Source of the DNA: Microbulbifer sp. YPW1 | GTDB lineage: Bacteria; Pseudomonadota; Gammaproteobacteria; Pseudomonadales; Cellvibrionaceae | Assembly: GCF_013367775.1 (NCBI RefSeq) | Contig: NZ_CP055157.1 | Location: 2,745,001 to 2,809,000 of the forward strand | Length of the DNA: 64,000 bases | Reading direction: 5' to 3' | Shown here: positions 26,900 to 36,318 of the stretch, in pieces | How the letters are laid out: every line of letters starts with the position of its first letter | Position numbering within the stretch: position 1 is the first letter of the stretch | Notes under the pieces: generated by a model | Told to the model about the DNA's origin: nothing | Databases searched by the model: none | Seen by the model: the letters and a program-made list of their open reading frames with translations, nothing else | Translations under genes and position numbers: made by a program

Positions 26900-28885
26900 C
26901 TAGCGCAAGGTGTGCAGGAACTGCAGGTGTCGTTCATACTGCGACACCATGTCGGTCAGCAACTGCTCTGCAGTCCAGCCCATGACATCGTAATCCTGGC
27001 CACCTTCGAAGAGGTGCACATCGGCGCGGAAGTATTTATCGGGTGAACCGTCATCGAAGGTATCGTCCAGTTCCTGCTCCGGATTGCTGGCATCGGGTTT
27101 GATGGTGGCCTTCGGGTGGAGACCGTAGACAAAGCTGACCTCATCGCCCTGGAATACTTCAATCTGCACGAACTGGTTTTCGTGCTCCGTCACCTTGGCC
27201 TCATAACCATTCTTGCGCATTTCTGCGGCAAACTCTTCCAGTGCGGGTTTGCCGGTATTGCTAATGTACTCGCGCACCTCCTCTAGTGAGGGCAGTTGCA
27301 GGGCGTTTTTCAGGCGTCGTTGCCACACCACCGGGTTGCGCGCGCTGATCGGGGCAACGATGGCCGACTGGGTAATCCGCTTGACCGTTTCCGTGCGCAA
27401 AGCGGCTATCAGCCCGTACATGGCAACGAGCAGAATCGCAGAGAACGGCAGTGCACTGGTGATCACTGCGGTTTGCAGGGAGCCGAGGCCGCCGGCCAGC
27501 AGCAGGGCGATTGCGACCACACCGATCAGGAAACACCAGAAAATCCTCTGCCACAGGGGGGTGTCATCGCGCCCGTGGGAAGACAGCATATTGACCACCA
27601 GTGCGCCGGAATCTGCAGAGGTGACAAAAAACACCACAACCATGATCACCGCGACAAAAGAGAATAGCGCGGAGAACGGAAACTGCTCGAGGAACTGGAA
27701 CAGGGCCACCGACTGATCCTGGGCGACTATCTCTCCCAGCTGCGTGAGTCCTTCATTCAGGATCATATGAATGGCAGAGTTGCCGAAGAAAGTCATCCAC
27801 AGCATGGTGACCAGTGCCGGTACCATCATGGCACCGACCACGAATTCGCGGATGGTGCGCCCGCGGGAAATCCGCGCGATAAACAGCCCAACGAACGGTG
27901 ACCATGACATCCACCAGCCCCAGTACAGGATGGTCCAGCCACCCAGCCAGTCGGTGGGCTTGTAGGCAAACAGGTTGAAGGTCTTGTTCACGATTTCTGA
28001 CATGTAACTGCCAAAATTCTGCACGAATGCCTGCAGCAGATAAACGGTACTGCCGAGCAGCAGCACCATGATCAGCAGGATCGCTGCGAGCGTCATGTTG
28101 ATTTGCGAAAGTCGTTTGATCCCCGCGTCCAGGCCGAGTACTACCGAGATGGTGGCCAGAATGGTGGTGACAATAATGAGTACGACCTGAACACCCGGCC
28201 CTACGGGTAGACCGAACAGGTGATTCAGGCCGGAGTTGATTTGCAACACACCATATCCCAGGGTGGTTGCGACACCGCAGACGGTACCGACGATCGCAAA
28301 TACGTCGACGGCGTGACCGATAGGGCCGTAGATGCGCTCGCCGATCATCGGATAGAGCGCCGAGCGCAGGGTCAACGGCAGTTTGTGGCGGTAACTGAAA
28401 TAGGCAAGAATCAGGGCTACGATGGCGTAAATCGCCCAGGCGTGGAAACCCCAGTGGAAAAAAGTGAGCACCATGGCTTCACGGGCCGCCTCGACGGTGC
28501 CAGTTTCCCCCACCGGCGGTTGCAGATAGTGCATGACCGGTTCCGCGACACCGAAAAACAGCAGGCCGATACCCATGCCCGCAGAAAACAGCATTGCGAA
28601 CCACGACAGGTAATCGTAATCGGGCTCCGCGTGCTCCGGTCCCATCTTGATTTCGCCGAACTTGGAAAAGGCGATCATGATTGTGCCGATCAGGATGATC
28701 GCTACTACAAGAACGTAATACCAGCTCATGTGCACCACAACCCAGGATTGCAGCGCCTTGAAGGTGCTGGTTGCGTGGTCCGGCGCCAGCACCGCGTAGG
28801 CAACCATCAGCAACAGGGCGGCAGTCGCGGCGTAAAATACCGGTGGATTGAAGTGGGCCTGGTCTAGATTTTTGGATTTTTCCAT
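26900..28885 (-). CDS. BCCT transporter (choline/betaine type), upstream copy
   Basis: 661-residue paralogue of the following BCCT gene and highly similar to it along the full length, including the cytosolic tail ending QYERHLQFLHTLR (QYERHLQFLHSLR in the other). It keeps the canonical signature GWTILYWGWW and the GMGIGLLFFG stretch. The long C-terminus matches BetT-type choline importers. No bet oxidation genes or BetI-type regulator lie in the window, so it may serve osmoprotectant uptake or quaternary-amine scavenging. The region upstream, shared with arfB, should hold the promoter. Confidence 0.92.
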   Translation of the reverse strand: MEKSKNLDQAHFNPPVFYAATAALLLMVAYAVLAPDHATSTFKALQSWVVVHMSWYYVLVVAIILIGTIMIAFSKFGEIKMGPEHAEPDYDYLSWFAMLFSAGMGIGLLFFGVAEPVMHYLQPPVGETGTVEAAREAMVLTFFHWGFHAWAIYAIVALILAYFSYRHKLPLTLRSALYPMIGERIYGPIGHAVDVFAIVGTVCGVATTLGYGVLQINSGLNHLFGLPVGPGVQVVLIIVTTILATISVVLGLDAGIKRLSQINMTLAAILLIMVLLLGSTVYLLQAFVQNFGSYMSEIVNKTFNLFAYKPTDWLGGWTILYWGWWMSWSPFVGLFIARISRGRTIREFVVGAMMVPALVTMLWMTFFGNSAIHMILNEGLTQLGEIVAQDQSVALFQFLEQFPFSALFSFVAVIMVVVFFVTSADSGALVVNMLSSHGRDDTPLWQRIFWCFLIGVVAIALLLAGGLGSLQTAVITSALPFSAILLVAMYGLIAALRTETVKRITQSAIVAPISARNPVVWQRRLKNALQLPSLEEVREYISNTGKPALEEFAAEMRKNGYEAKVTEHENQFVQIEVFQGDEVSFVYGLHPKATIKPDASNPEQELDDTFDDGSPDKYFRADVHLFEGGQDYDVMGWTAEQLLTDMVSQYERHLQFLHTLR

Positions 28886-29030
28886 CCGCAGAGTTTCCCG
28901 GAGTTGCTAATCGTTCAGTCTATTTGCACAGTGTTCAGGCAAGGTGCGTCTGGGCGAATTTCACGCCGGACAATTTGAGCATAGCCGATGGATCGGGTTA
29001 GGCTTTGTACGAATAACCAGAGAGCTTTTC

Positions 29031-29447
29031 ATGTTGATTATTTCTAACCAGATCCAGTTGCCAGAGTCTGAGATTGAGCTCAGTGCCGTGCGTGCGCAGG
29101 GTGCGGGTGGCCAGAACGTCAATAAAGTATCCAGTGCGATCCACCTGCGCTTTGATATTGCGGCTTCCAGTCTGCCGCAAGAAATAAAGCAGCGTGTGCT
29201 AGCTTTGCGGGACCAGCGTATCACCGCTGACGGCGTTGTGGTGATCAAGGCCCAGCGCTTCCGCACCCAGGAAAAAAACCGGGACGATGCGCTGGCGCGG
29301 CTGCAGGCGTTGATCTCCAGTGTGCTTAAAACCCCGAAAAAACGTGTACCTACAAAACCCACACGCGGCTCCAAAGAGCGCCGGCTGAAGCATAAGACCC
29401 GTCGCGGGCAGATCAAATCCATGCGGGGCAAGGTTTCCGACCACTGA
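29031..29447 (+). CDS. arfB: Alternative ribosome-rescue factor ArfB (YaeJ)
   Basis: Codon-independent peptidyl-tRNA hydrolase that frees ribosomes stalled without a stop codon. The release-factor motif GAGGQNVNKVSSAIHLRF is present with GGQ at 26-28. The basic C-terminal tail (TPKKRVPTKPTRGSKERRLKHKTRRGQIK), which enters the empty mRNA channel, is intact. I start at 29031 (MLIISNQIQLP), which matches the family N-terminus and gives 138 residues. A longer frame from 28944 is open, but its extra 29 residues do not resemble the family. The next gene follows 35 bases later. Confidence 0.95.
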   Translation: MLIISNQIQLPESEIELSAVRAQGAGGQNVNKVSSAIHLRFDIAASSLPQEIKQRVLALRDQRITADGVVVIKAQRFRTQEKNRDDALARLQALISSVLKTPKKRVPTKPTRGSKERRLKHKTRRGQIKSMRGKVSDH

Positions 29448-29482
29448 GCCCGCGAACCGAAAATTAAGATAGGGGAATTTCC

Positions 29483-30535
29483 ATGTCCACCCGATACCCG
29501 GCACAAGCGCTGAAACAGTTTGCCAGTGATATCTTCGTCAACGCCGGCCTCGCCCGCGAACGTGCAGACGTGATGGCGGAAACCTTTCTGCAAGCCGACC
29601 TGATGGGCTTTACCACCCATGGCCTCAACCGTGTAGCCAGCAATCTCAGCTGGTTGCGAAATGGCGCCTCGAGAATAAGTGGAGAGCCGCACCTACTTGC
29701 AGATCGCGGAAACATTTTTAATTGGGATGCAGAATTTCTTCCCGGTCCCTGGGTAATTAGTAGAGCAATTGACGAGGCGCTGTCACGTGTTGAAGAACAC
29801 GGCGTGGTTACCGCAACCGTCAGGCGAAGCCAGCACATCGCCTGTCTTGCAGCCTATCTGCCAAAAATCATCGAAAAAAATTGTGTGGCAATCCTTACCT
29901 GTTCCACACCTGCGGAACACACTGTGTCGCCGCAGGGTAGCAAGACGCCGCTATTCTCTGCCAATCCCATAGCGTTCTGCGCTCCGGCGACGGACTATCC
30001 GCTGCTGTTTGATATCAGTATGTCGGTTACCGCCGGTGGCTACGTAGCGCGCGCGGCGCGTGAAGGAAAAAAACTTTCGCAACCGTATTTGAAAGACTCC
30101 GATGGACATTTATCCGATGATCCTGCGGCATTTGCACAGGGTGGCAGTATTCTGCCGGTGGGTGGTGCCGATCATGGCTACAAGGGCGCAGCATTGTCGG
30201 CAATGTTTGAAATTCTATCTATGGGACTATCTGGATACGGTCGTGCAGATGAAGTTGACGAGGACGATGAAGCCAACTCGGTTTTTCTGCAGGTTATCGA
30301 TCCGAGAGCATTTGGCGCGGAAAATGCATTTTTAAGGCAGACAGCAGCGTTACTGCAGTTGTGGGAGTCCTGCGAAAGCGACGGCAATGAGCCGGTGCGT
30401 GTTCCTGGCAAGCGCGCTTGGGGATTGCGGCAGTCACAACTGGCGGAGGGCGTACAGCTGTACCCCTCCATTGTAGAGGACCTGCACAAGCTCGCCGATG
30501 AGACCGGTATCGCCATGCCAGAGCCGATTGCCTGA
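29483..30535 (+). CDS. LDH2 family NAD(P)-dependent oxidoreductase (malate/L-lactate/ureidoglycolate dehydrogenase type)
   Basis: 350-residue cytosolic dehydrogenase of the family that includes malate/L-sulfolactate dehydrogenase, ureidoglycolate dehydrogenase and piperideine-2-carboxylate reductase. Features: GFTTHGLNR with probable catalytic H46, PQGSKTPLFSANPIAFCAPA, DISMSVTAGGYV and the glycine-rich GGADHGYKGAALS. AGGGGAA precedes the ATG. An amidase and an aminotransferase follow on the same strand, pointing to catabolism of an amide or amino-acid derivative through a 2-oxo or 2-hydroxy acid. The exact substrate cannot be read from the sequence. Confidence 0.85.
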   Translation: MSTRYPAQALKQFASDIFVNAGLARERADVMAETFLQADLMGFTTHGLNRVASNLSWLRNGASRISGEPHLLADRGNIFNWDAEFLPGPWVISRAIDEALSRVEEHGVVTATVRRSQHIACLAAYLPKIIEKNCVAILTCSTPAEHTVSPQGSKTPLFSANPIAFCAPATDYPLLFDISMSVTAGGYVARAAREGKKLSQPYLKDSDGHLSDDPAAFAQGGSILPVGGADHGYKGAALSAMFEILSMGLSGYGRADEVDEDDEANSVFLQVIDPRAFGAENAFLRQTAALLQLWESCESDGNEPVRVPGKRAWGLRQSQLAEGVQLYPSIVEDLHKLADETGIAMPEPIA

Positions 30536-30658
30536 TGTCTTGATAATCGGGGCGTACTGTTCAACCCGTATTTTATGGGAAAAGCGCGATAAGGCGCGAA
30601 ATAGGTCTAGGATAGGGGGAAAGCACAGCTATCTAAAAAAATAGGGAGAAAAGCGATC

Positions 30659-32113
30659 GTGAATGACTTCGTTCGTATGACTGCGCTAGAGCTTTTACAA
30701 GGTTATCGGGACAAGGAGTTTTCTCCTGTCGAAGCGACGCAGAGTATGCTGGAGCAGATTCAACGCTGTAACCCGGCTGTCAACGCGTATAACCTGGTCG
30801 ACGAAGAAACCACGCTCGCATATGCGCGGGAATCCGAGCAACGTTACCAGTCTGGAGAAATCCGCGGGGCGCTGGACGGAGTTCCCGTTGCCATCAAGGA
30901 TGTATTCCTCACTCCCCAGTGGCCCACCATCAAAGGGTCAAGGACCATCGATCCTAAAACCACCCTCGGCAAGGAAGCGCCGAGCGTGGCGGCGCTCAAT
31001 CGCAACGGCGCAGTGCCCCTGGGTAAAACCACGACACCGGAGTTTGGCTGGAAGGGGGTTACCGACAACCCTGTCGATGGTGTTACCCGCAATCCCTGGG
31101 ATCCCTCCAAAACCGCCGGTGGCTCCAGTGGTGGCAGCGCCGCCGCAGTGCCTCTCGGGATGGGGCCGCTCGCGCTCGGTACCGATGCCGGTGGCTCAAT
31201 CCGTATTCCCGCCGGGTTCAGCGGACTGGTGGGCCTGAAGCCCAGTTTTGGCGAAGTGCCACACTGGCCCGCGAGCCCATTCGGTACCCTGGCCCATGCC
31301 GGCCCAATGACCTGGACCGTGGCCGACTGTGCATTGCTGATGAATGTACTCACAGAGCCGGATTGCCGCGATACCAATGCCATTCCACGCCGCAATATCG
31401 ATTACCTCGCAGAAATCCAGGGCGAGCCGGAGCAGTTGCTCAAGGGCGTAAAGATCGCTTTCAGCGCAACTCTGGGCTATGTGCAGGTAGATCGCGAAGT
31501 GGAAGAAACCGTGCGCAAGGCGGCACAGCTGATGCAGTCCCTCGGCGCCGAGGTGACGGAGGTTGCACCGGGCTTCGACGACCCGCTCGCTGCATTTGGC
31601 CATCTTTTCTATGGTGGCGCCGCCAATGCCTTGCGCAATATCGGCAAAAAGCAGCGCATGCTGATGGACTCCCAACTGGTGGCGGTGTCGGAGAAGGCCG
31701 CGCGTCTTTCCATGCTGGATTATCTGGAGGCAGTCAACGAGCGTATGGCCCTGTGTGAGCGGATGGCCATGTTCCATAAAAAATATGATCTGCTACTGAC
31801 GCCCACCTTGCCGATTACTGCGTTCGAGGCCGGGCGCGAGGTACCCCAGGACTGGCCGAGTACCCGCTGGCCTTCCTGGACGCCGTACACTTATCCGTTC
31901 AACCTTACCGGTCAGCCGGGTATTTCTGTTCCCTGTGGTTTTTCTTCCGGGGGCTTGCCCATTGGCCTGCAACTGGTCGCGGCGCGCTACAACGATGTGG
32001 CGGTGCTGCGTGCAGCCCAGGCCTACCAGCTCGCTGCCCCCCTGACCGACAAACGCCCGCAGCTGTTCTATGCGAATTCGCCAGAGAATGCCGCGGAGGA
32101 CAGCGAAGCATGA
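30659..32113 (+). CDS. Amidase-signature family amidase
   Basis: 484-residue hydrolase of the amidase-signature family. The Ser-cisSer-Lys triad is visible: K80 (GVPVAIKDVF), cis-S156 (TAGGSSGGSAAA) and nucleophile S180 (TDAGGSIRIPAG). FNLTGQPGISVPCG near the C-terminus is also typical. The start is GTG at 30659 with GGGAGAAAA upstream; ATG at 30677 would be six residues shorter. The stop overlaps the aminotransferase ATG (ATGA), so the two are translationally coupled. Substrate unknown; the GatA role is unlikely because no GatB or GatC is nearby. Confidence 0.92.
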   Translation: MNDFVRMTALELLQGYRDKEFSPVEATQSMLEQIQRCNPAVNAYNLVDEETTLAYARESEQRYQSGEIRGALDGVPVAIKDVFLTPQWPTIKGSRTIDPKTTLGKEAPSVAALNRNGAVPLGKTTTPEFGWKGVTDNPVDGVTRNPWDPSKTAGGSSGGSAAAVPLGMGPLALGTDAGGSIRIPAGFSGLVGLKPSFGEVPHWPASPFGTLAHAGPMTWTVADCALLMNVLTEPDCRDTNAIPRRNIDYLAEIQGEPEQLLKGVKIAFSATLGYVQVDREVEETVRKAAQLMQSLGAEVTEVAPGFDDPLAAFGHLFYGGAANALRNIGKKQRMLMDSQLVAVSEKAARLSMLDYLEAVNERMALCERMAMFHKKYDLLLTPTLPITAFEAGREVPQDWPSTRWPSWTPYTYPFNLTGQPGISVPCGFSSGGLPIGLQLVAARYNDVAVLRAAQAYQLAAPLTDKRPQLFYANSPENAAEDSEA

Positions 32114-33309
32114 GCAGACTGGATTTTGACTTTTACGAATCGGAAGATCCGGTCTGGAATCCGGCGCTGTTGACCATTCCGGTGCCGGGGATTCGCAAGA
32201 TGGTGAACCTCGCGGCGACCATGAACGATGTGATTCATCTTTCCATTGGCCAGCCCGACGCGCCGACACCGCCACACGTGGTGAATGCGGCGGTGGATGC
32301 CCTGCACGCGGGGCAGACCGGCTACACCATGGATGCGGGGCTGCCGGAATTACTCGATGCGCTGGCGGAGTATTACAGTGAGCGCTCCAGCCGCTATATC
32401 TCACCGGAAAATATCCTGATTACCACCGGGGCCACCGAGGCTATTTATCTGGCACTTACCGCAGTGTCCGCCCCCGGGCGGGAATTTATCGTGCCGGATC
32501 CCTCGTTCATGTTGTACGCACCGCTGATCCGCATGAATGGCGGTGAGGTGAAATATATCCCCACCCGGGCGGAGAACAATCACCAGCTGGATCCCCAGGA
32601 GGTGATCGACGCGATCGATAGCAATACCCACGCGATCATTCTCAATTCTCCCAGTAATCCCACCGGTACGGTGTATCCGCGGGAAACGGTGGAGACGATC
32701 GTCCAGGAGGCCGCGTACCGGGGTATCTATGTGATCAGCGACGAGGTGTACGATCACCTGATTTACGATGACCGGGACTACGCCAGTGTGTTGTCGTGTT
32801 GCTCCGATCTCGACCATGTAATGGTGATGAGCAGTTTCTCGAAAACCTTCAGTATGGCGGGTATGCGTATTGGCTGGTTGATTGCCAGTCAGGGCGCCAT
32901 TCGCAAACTGCGGCGCTACCACATGTTCACCACCACCGTGGCCAACACTCCCTGCCAGTGGGCGGGCGTTGCCGCGTTAAAGGGCGATCGCAGCTTTGTT
33001 ACCGACGTGGTCGCTACCTACAAGAAGCGACGCAACCGTTTGGTAGAGCTGGTAGACCAGACACCATTTCTGGAAGGGTATGTGCCCGACGGGGCCTTCT
33101 ACATGTTTCCCGCCCTGCCAGAGGGCGTCAACGGCAATAACGTGGCCCTGCGCCTGTTGCGGGAAACCGGTGTCTGTACCATCGCCGGGGATACCTTCGG
33201 TGAAAGCAGTCGCAACGCATTGCGCTTCAGCTATGCCACGTCCATTGAGAACATCGAACGCGCCTTTGAGCGGATTATTCCCTGGATGGAAAAGCAGGAC
33301 TTCGGCTGA
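32110..33309 (+). CDS. Class I/II PLP-dependent aminotransferase
   Basis: 399-residue fold-type I aminotransferase. GYTMDAGLPELLDALAEYY, the cofactor region TTGATEAIYLAL, LNSPSNPTGTVY, ISDEVYDHLIYD and the PLP lysine K245 in SSFSKTFSMAGMRIGW identify it. It resembles the aspartate/broad-specificity group. It overlaps the amidase by four bases, so an amide released upstream may be transaminated next, and the LDH2-type enzyme could reduce the resulting 2-oxo acid. This pathway order is inference from gene order. Confidence 0.92.
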   Translation: MSRLDFDFYESEDPVWNPALLTIPVPGIRKMVNLAATMNDVIHLSIGQPDAPTPPHVVNAAVDALHAGQTGYTMDAGLPELLDALAEYYSERSSRYISPENILITTGATEAIYLALTAVSAPGREFIVPDPSFMLYAPLIRMNGGEVKYIPTRAENNHQLDPQEVIDAIDSNTHAIILNSPSNPTGTVYPRETVETIVQEAAYRGIYVISDEVYDHLIYDDRDYASVLSCCSDLDHVMVMSSFSKTFSMAGMRIGWLIASQGAIRKLRRYHMFTTTVANTPCQWAGVAALKGDRSFVTDVVATYKKRRNRLVELVDQTPFLEGYVPDGAFYMFPALPEGVNGNNVALRLLRETGVCTIAGDTFGESSRNALRFSYATSIENIERAFERIIPWMEKQDFG

Positions 33310-33656
33310 GGAGACTGCGCTCAGGCGTTGAAGTTTCACATCGGTTATTCGCCAAACCCCTGAGCCGGTGGGCGTGACCTCGCCCCACCGCTCTATCTTG
33401 GGATGGTTGTCTAGAATCCCCCCATTTCCCCAAATGCTTATCCCCTGATTAGAGGGTAGGTAAGGCGTGTTTTTGTTTTCTTTTGGCGCTCAATTCATTC
33501 TGTGCACCATTTATTGATGCGTACCATAATTTGCCCTACTCTGGTGCGGCTTAGAGTATGAAAACAATAATGAAAATTGGGTCACGATAGTTTGCGTGAC
33601 GCGACCAAAATCGATCTATCGGTCCCGATTTCATAAAAATAATAGGACGGATAACT
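33310..33656. other. Intergenic region before the TonB receptor, with an inverted repeat
   Basis: No gene seen. CGGTGGG (33366-33372) and CCCACCG (33384-33390) form a hairpin that may end the upstream operon, though no U-tract follows. GTCACG-N8-CGTGAC (33581-33600) lies about 60 bases before the receptor start and may be an operator. GGACGGA upstream of the ATG is a plausible ribosome site. Confidence 0.45.
33581..33600. promoter_or_regulatory. Inverted repeat upstream of TonB receptor
   Basis: GTCACG-ATAGTTTG-CGTGAC is a perfect 6-bp inverted repeat with an 8-base spacer, 57 bases before the receptor ATG. Spacing fits a dimeric repressor or activator; which one is unknown. Confidence 0.4.
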
Positions 33657-36260
33657 ATGCGAGAATTCAGAATCAAGGCGCTGACCCTGGCGGTAGCGGC
33701 AGCTACCGCATTGCCGGCATCACTGGCGTTTTCCCAGCAGCAAGCCGAACCGGCACCTGCGGCGGATCAGGGCGTGATGGAAGAAGTCATCACCACCGGT
33801 ACCCGTAAGGAGGGCGTCGCGCCTACCGAGACCCTGTCGCCGGTGGATGTGCTCGGCGGCGACAAGTTTTCCGATCAGGGCAGTTTTGATCTCACTGAAT
33901 CCCTGGCCAAGGTAGCGCCCTCGTTTAATACCCAGCGTTTCCCCATCGCTGACGGCACCGCATTTATCCGTCCCGTGACCCTGCGCAACCTGTCGCCGGA
34001 CCAGACCCTGGTACTCGTCAATGGCACCCGTCGCCACCGCTCCGCTCTGGTCAACCTGCAGCTGGCGCCTTTGGGCACTACTAACCAGGGCGCCCAGGCG
34101 GTAGATTTTGCCGCGCTGCCGTCCATGGCCATCGAGCGGGTTGAAGTGCTGCGCGACGGAGCCTCGGCCCAGTATGGCTCTGATGCCATTGCCGGTGTGG
34201 TTAACGTGATCCTGAAAGATGATGCGGAAGGCTTCGCCCTGTCTGCGCAGACCGGTGAGTACTTCGATGGCGACGGCGCCCGCACATCACTGGCTGCCAA
34301 CGGCGGTTTTGCACTGGGCGATCAGGGTTTCCTGAATGCCACCATTGAACACTCGTCAGCGGATAAAACCTGGCGCGGTGGTGCGCGCCCGGACGCAGAG
34401 TTTGTCGGTAGTATTGTGGGTGAAGACAAGGTGCCACTGGATGGACTTGGCCAGCGCTGGGGCGACCCGGAAGTGGAGGCGCTCAAGCTCTTCGTGAACA
34501 CCGGGTATGAACTGAACGACACCACCGAGCTGTACGGCAACCTGGGTTACTCCAAGAACGAAACCATTTCCGATTTCTTCTATCGCGGTCCGGTGCTGAA
34601 TCCCTCTGAGAAGTTTACTGCCCGTGACACCCTGCAGGCAGATGCGGATGGAGACTTTATTCCGGACGACGCGCCCCAGTCCCTGGTGGACGATATTATC
34701 GCCCAGGGGCTGAACCCCGCCGATTATCTGGTAGCAGATAGTGGCAGCGACAGTGGCTTCGTACTGCGAAACCCGATCTATACGCAATTCCCCGGTGGTT
34801 ATAACCCGGCGTTCGGTGCGGACATCACCGATTTCTCGGCGGTGGTCGGCGCTCGCGGTGAGTGGGCCAATGGCATTAGCTGGGACCTGCGCGCGCGCAG
34901 TGCCGAGAACGAAGTTTCCTACGTGCTGGAAAACTCCATCAACCCGAGCCTGGGGATCAACTCACCGCTGACGTTCAAGCCGGGCACGCTTACCCAGTCC
35001 GAAACCAGTGTCAATGCGGATTTTGTTAAGCCGATCGATGTTGCGGCTTTCGCTACACCGCTCAACCTGGCGTTCGGTATGGAATGGCGGGATGAAACCT
35101 ACAAAATCGGTGCCGGTGATGAAGCCTCCATCGCTGTGGGACCGACCGCTTCTGAATTCGGCGTCGGTTCCGATGGTTTCCAGGGGTTCCCGGTGGAAGC
35201 GGCTGGTGAGTACAGCAGTGTAAGCTCGGCAGCCTACGTAGACCTGGAGGCAGACGTTACCGACAAGCTGCTGCTGGGCGCGGCATTGCGCTTTGAAAAC
35301 TTCGAAGAGTTTGGTTCCACTTTCGACTGGAAGCTTTCCGCGCGCTACGACTTCACCGAGAACTTTGCCCTGCGCGGTACCGCCAATACCGGCTTCCGTG
35401 CGCCGACACCGGGGCAGGTGAATACCCTCAACGTAACTACCACTTCGGACTCCGATGGCAACCTGATTCCCAACGGGACCTATCCGGTAAATCATCCGGT
35501 GGCCTTGGCACTGGGTGCCAAGGAACTGACCCCGGAAGAGTCCACCAGCTTTACCCTGGGTGCGGTGTGGAGTCCGCTGGATAACACCAGCGTGACCATC
35601 GATTACTACAACATCGAAATCGAGGACCGTCTTGCACTGCGCAACAACACCATCGGTGCTGCGCAAGTTGCATTACTGGAAAATGCCGGAGTGACCAATG
35701 CCGCATTGCTGGAAAACAGCAACGCCAACTACTTCGTCAACGCGTTTGATTCCGATGTGTCGGGTATCGATCTGGCGGTGACCAGCGACTTTGATCTCGC
35801 CGGTGGCTTGCTGGTGGTTGACCTGCGCCACAATCACAACAAGCAGGATGTGACCAAAGTTGCGCCTGATACCATCAACGCATCGCGTGTATTTGACCTG
35901 GAAAACCAGGTGCCCAGTGATCGCACGACCCTGACTTTCGACTACGACTCCGGTGACCTGTTCAACGGCTACCTGCGTTTCAACCGCTACAGCGGCTGGG
36001 AAAGCACCTTCGGCCTGTTTGGCCCGGGCGATGCTTCCGACGCATCCTCTTATGGCGGTGATATTCTGGTCGACATCGAAACCACGATCACTCTCAAGGA
36101 GAACTACAAGCTCTCCCTCGGTGGTGAAAATATTTTCGATGTTCGTCCGGATGACGAAGCAGACCCGACGTTGCAGTTCCTCGGTGTGCGCCAGTCTCTG
36201 ACGTCACCGTTTGGTTTCAATGGTGGCTTCTGGTACCTGAGAGCCAGCGCCGAATTCTGA
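33657..36260 (+). CDS. TonB-dependent outer-membrane receptor
   Basis: 867-residue outer-membrane receptor with a signal peptide (1-25, SLAFSQQ), plug domain (about 40-180: MEEVITTGTRK, LRNLSPDQTLVLVNGTRRHRS, IERVEVLRDGASAQYGSDAIAGVVNVIL) and a 22-strand barrel ending in RASAEF. TonB and ExbBD use the proton gradient to drive uptake through it. The substrate is not evident. The LDH2-amidase-aminotransferase genes upstream are separated by 347 bases, so a link is possible but unproven. It is a single-gene unit closed by a terminator. Confidence 0.93.
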   Translation: MREFRIKALTLAVAAATALPASLAFSQQQAEPAPAADQGVMEEVITTGTRKEGVAPTETLSPVDVLGGDKFSDQGSFDLTESLAKVAPSFNTQRFPIADGTAFIRPVTLRNLSPDQTLVLVNGTRRHRSALVNLQLAPLGTTNQGAQAVDFAALPSMAIERVEVLRDGASAQYGSDAIAGVVNVILKDDAEGFALSAQTGEYFDGDGARTSLAANGGFALGDQGFLNATIEHSSADKTWRGGARPDAEFVGSIVGEDKVPLDGLGQRWGDPEVEALKLFVNTGYELNDTTELYGNLGYSKNETISDFFYRGPVLNPSEKFTARDTLQADADGDFIPDDAPQSLVDDIIAQGLNPADYLVADSGSDSGFVLRNPIYTQFPGGYNPAFGADITDFSAVVGARGEWANGISWDLRARSAENEVSYVLENSINPSLGINSPLTFKPGTLTQSETSVNADFVKPIDVAAFATPLNLAFGMEWRDETYKIGAGDEASIAVGPTASEFGVGSDGFQGFPVEAAGEYSSVSSAAYVDLEADVTDKLLLGAALRFENFEEFGSTFDWKLSARYDFTENFALRGTANTGFRAPTPGQVNTLNVTTTSDSDGNLIPNGTYPVNHPVALALGAKELTPEESTSFTLGAVWSPLDNTSVTIDYYNIEIEDRLALRNNTIGAAQVALLENAGVTNAALLENSNANYFVNAFDSDVSGIDLAVTSDFDLAGGLLVVDLRHNHNKQDVTKVAPDTINASRVFDLENQVPSDRTTLTFDYDSGDLFNGYLRFNRYSGWESTFGLFGPGDASDASSYGGDILVDIETTITLKENYKLSLGGENIFDVRPDDEADPTLQFLGVRQSLTSPFGFNGGFWYLRASAEF

Positions 36261-36274
36261 TTCGCGCTGTTTGC

Positions 36275-36305
36275 AAAAAAGGCCCCCTCTGTGGGGCCTT
36301 TTTTA
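36275..36305. terminator. Bidirectional terminator between TonB receptor and dnaE2
   Basis: AAAAAAGGCCCC (36275-36286) pairs with GGGGCCTTTTTT (36293-36304) around a six-base loop. It serves the receptor gene and, from the other side, dnaE2. Confidence 0.92.
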
Positions 36306-36318
36306 TTGCCCGCTTGCC

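Noticed and set aside
28944..29030. N-terminal extension of arfB
   Set aside because: The extra 29 residues do not resemble the family, and the ATG at 29031 gives the expected N-terminus and length.
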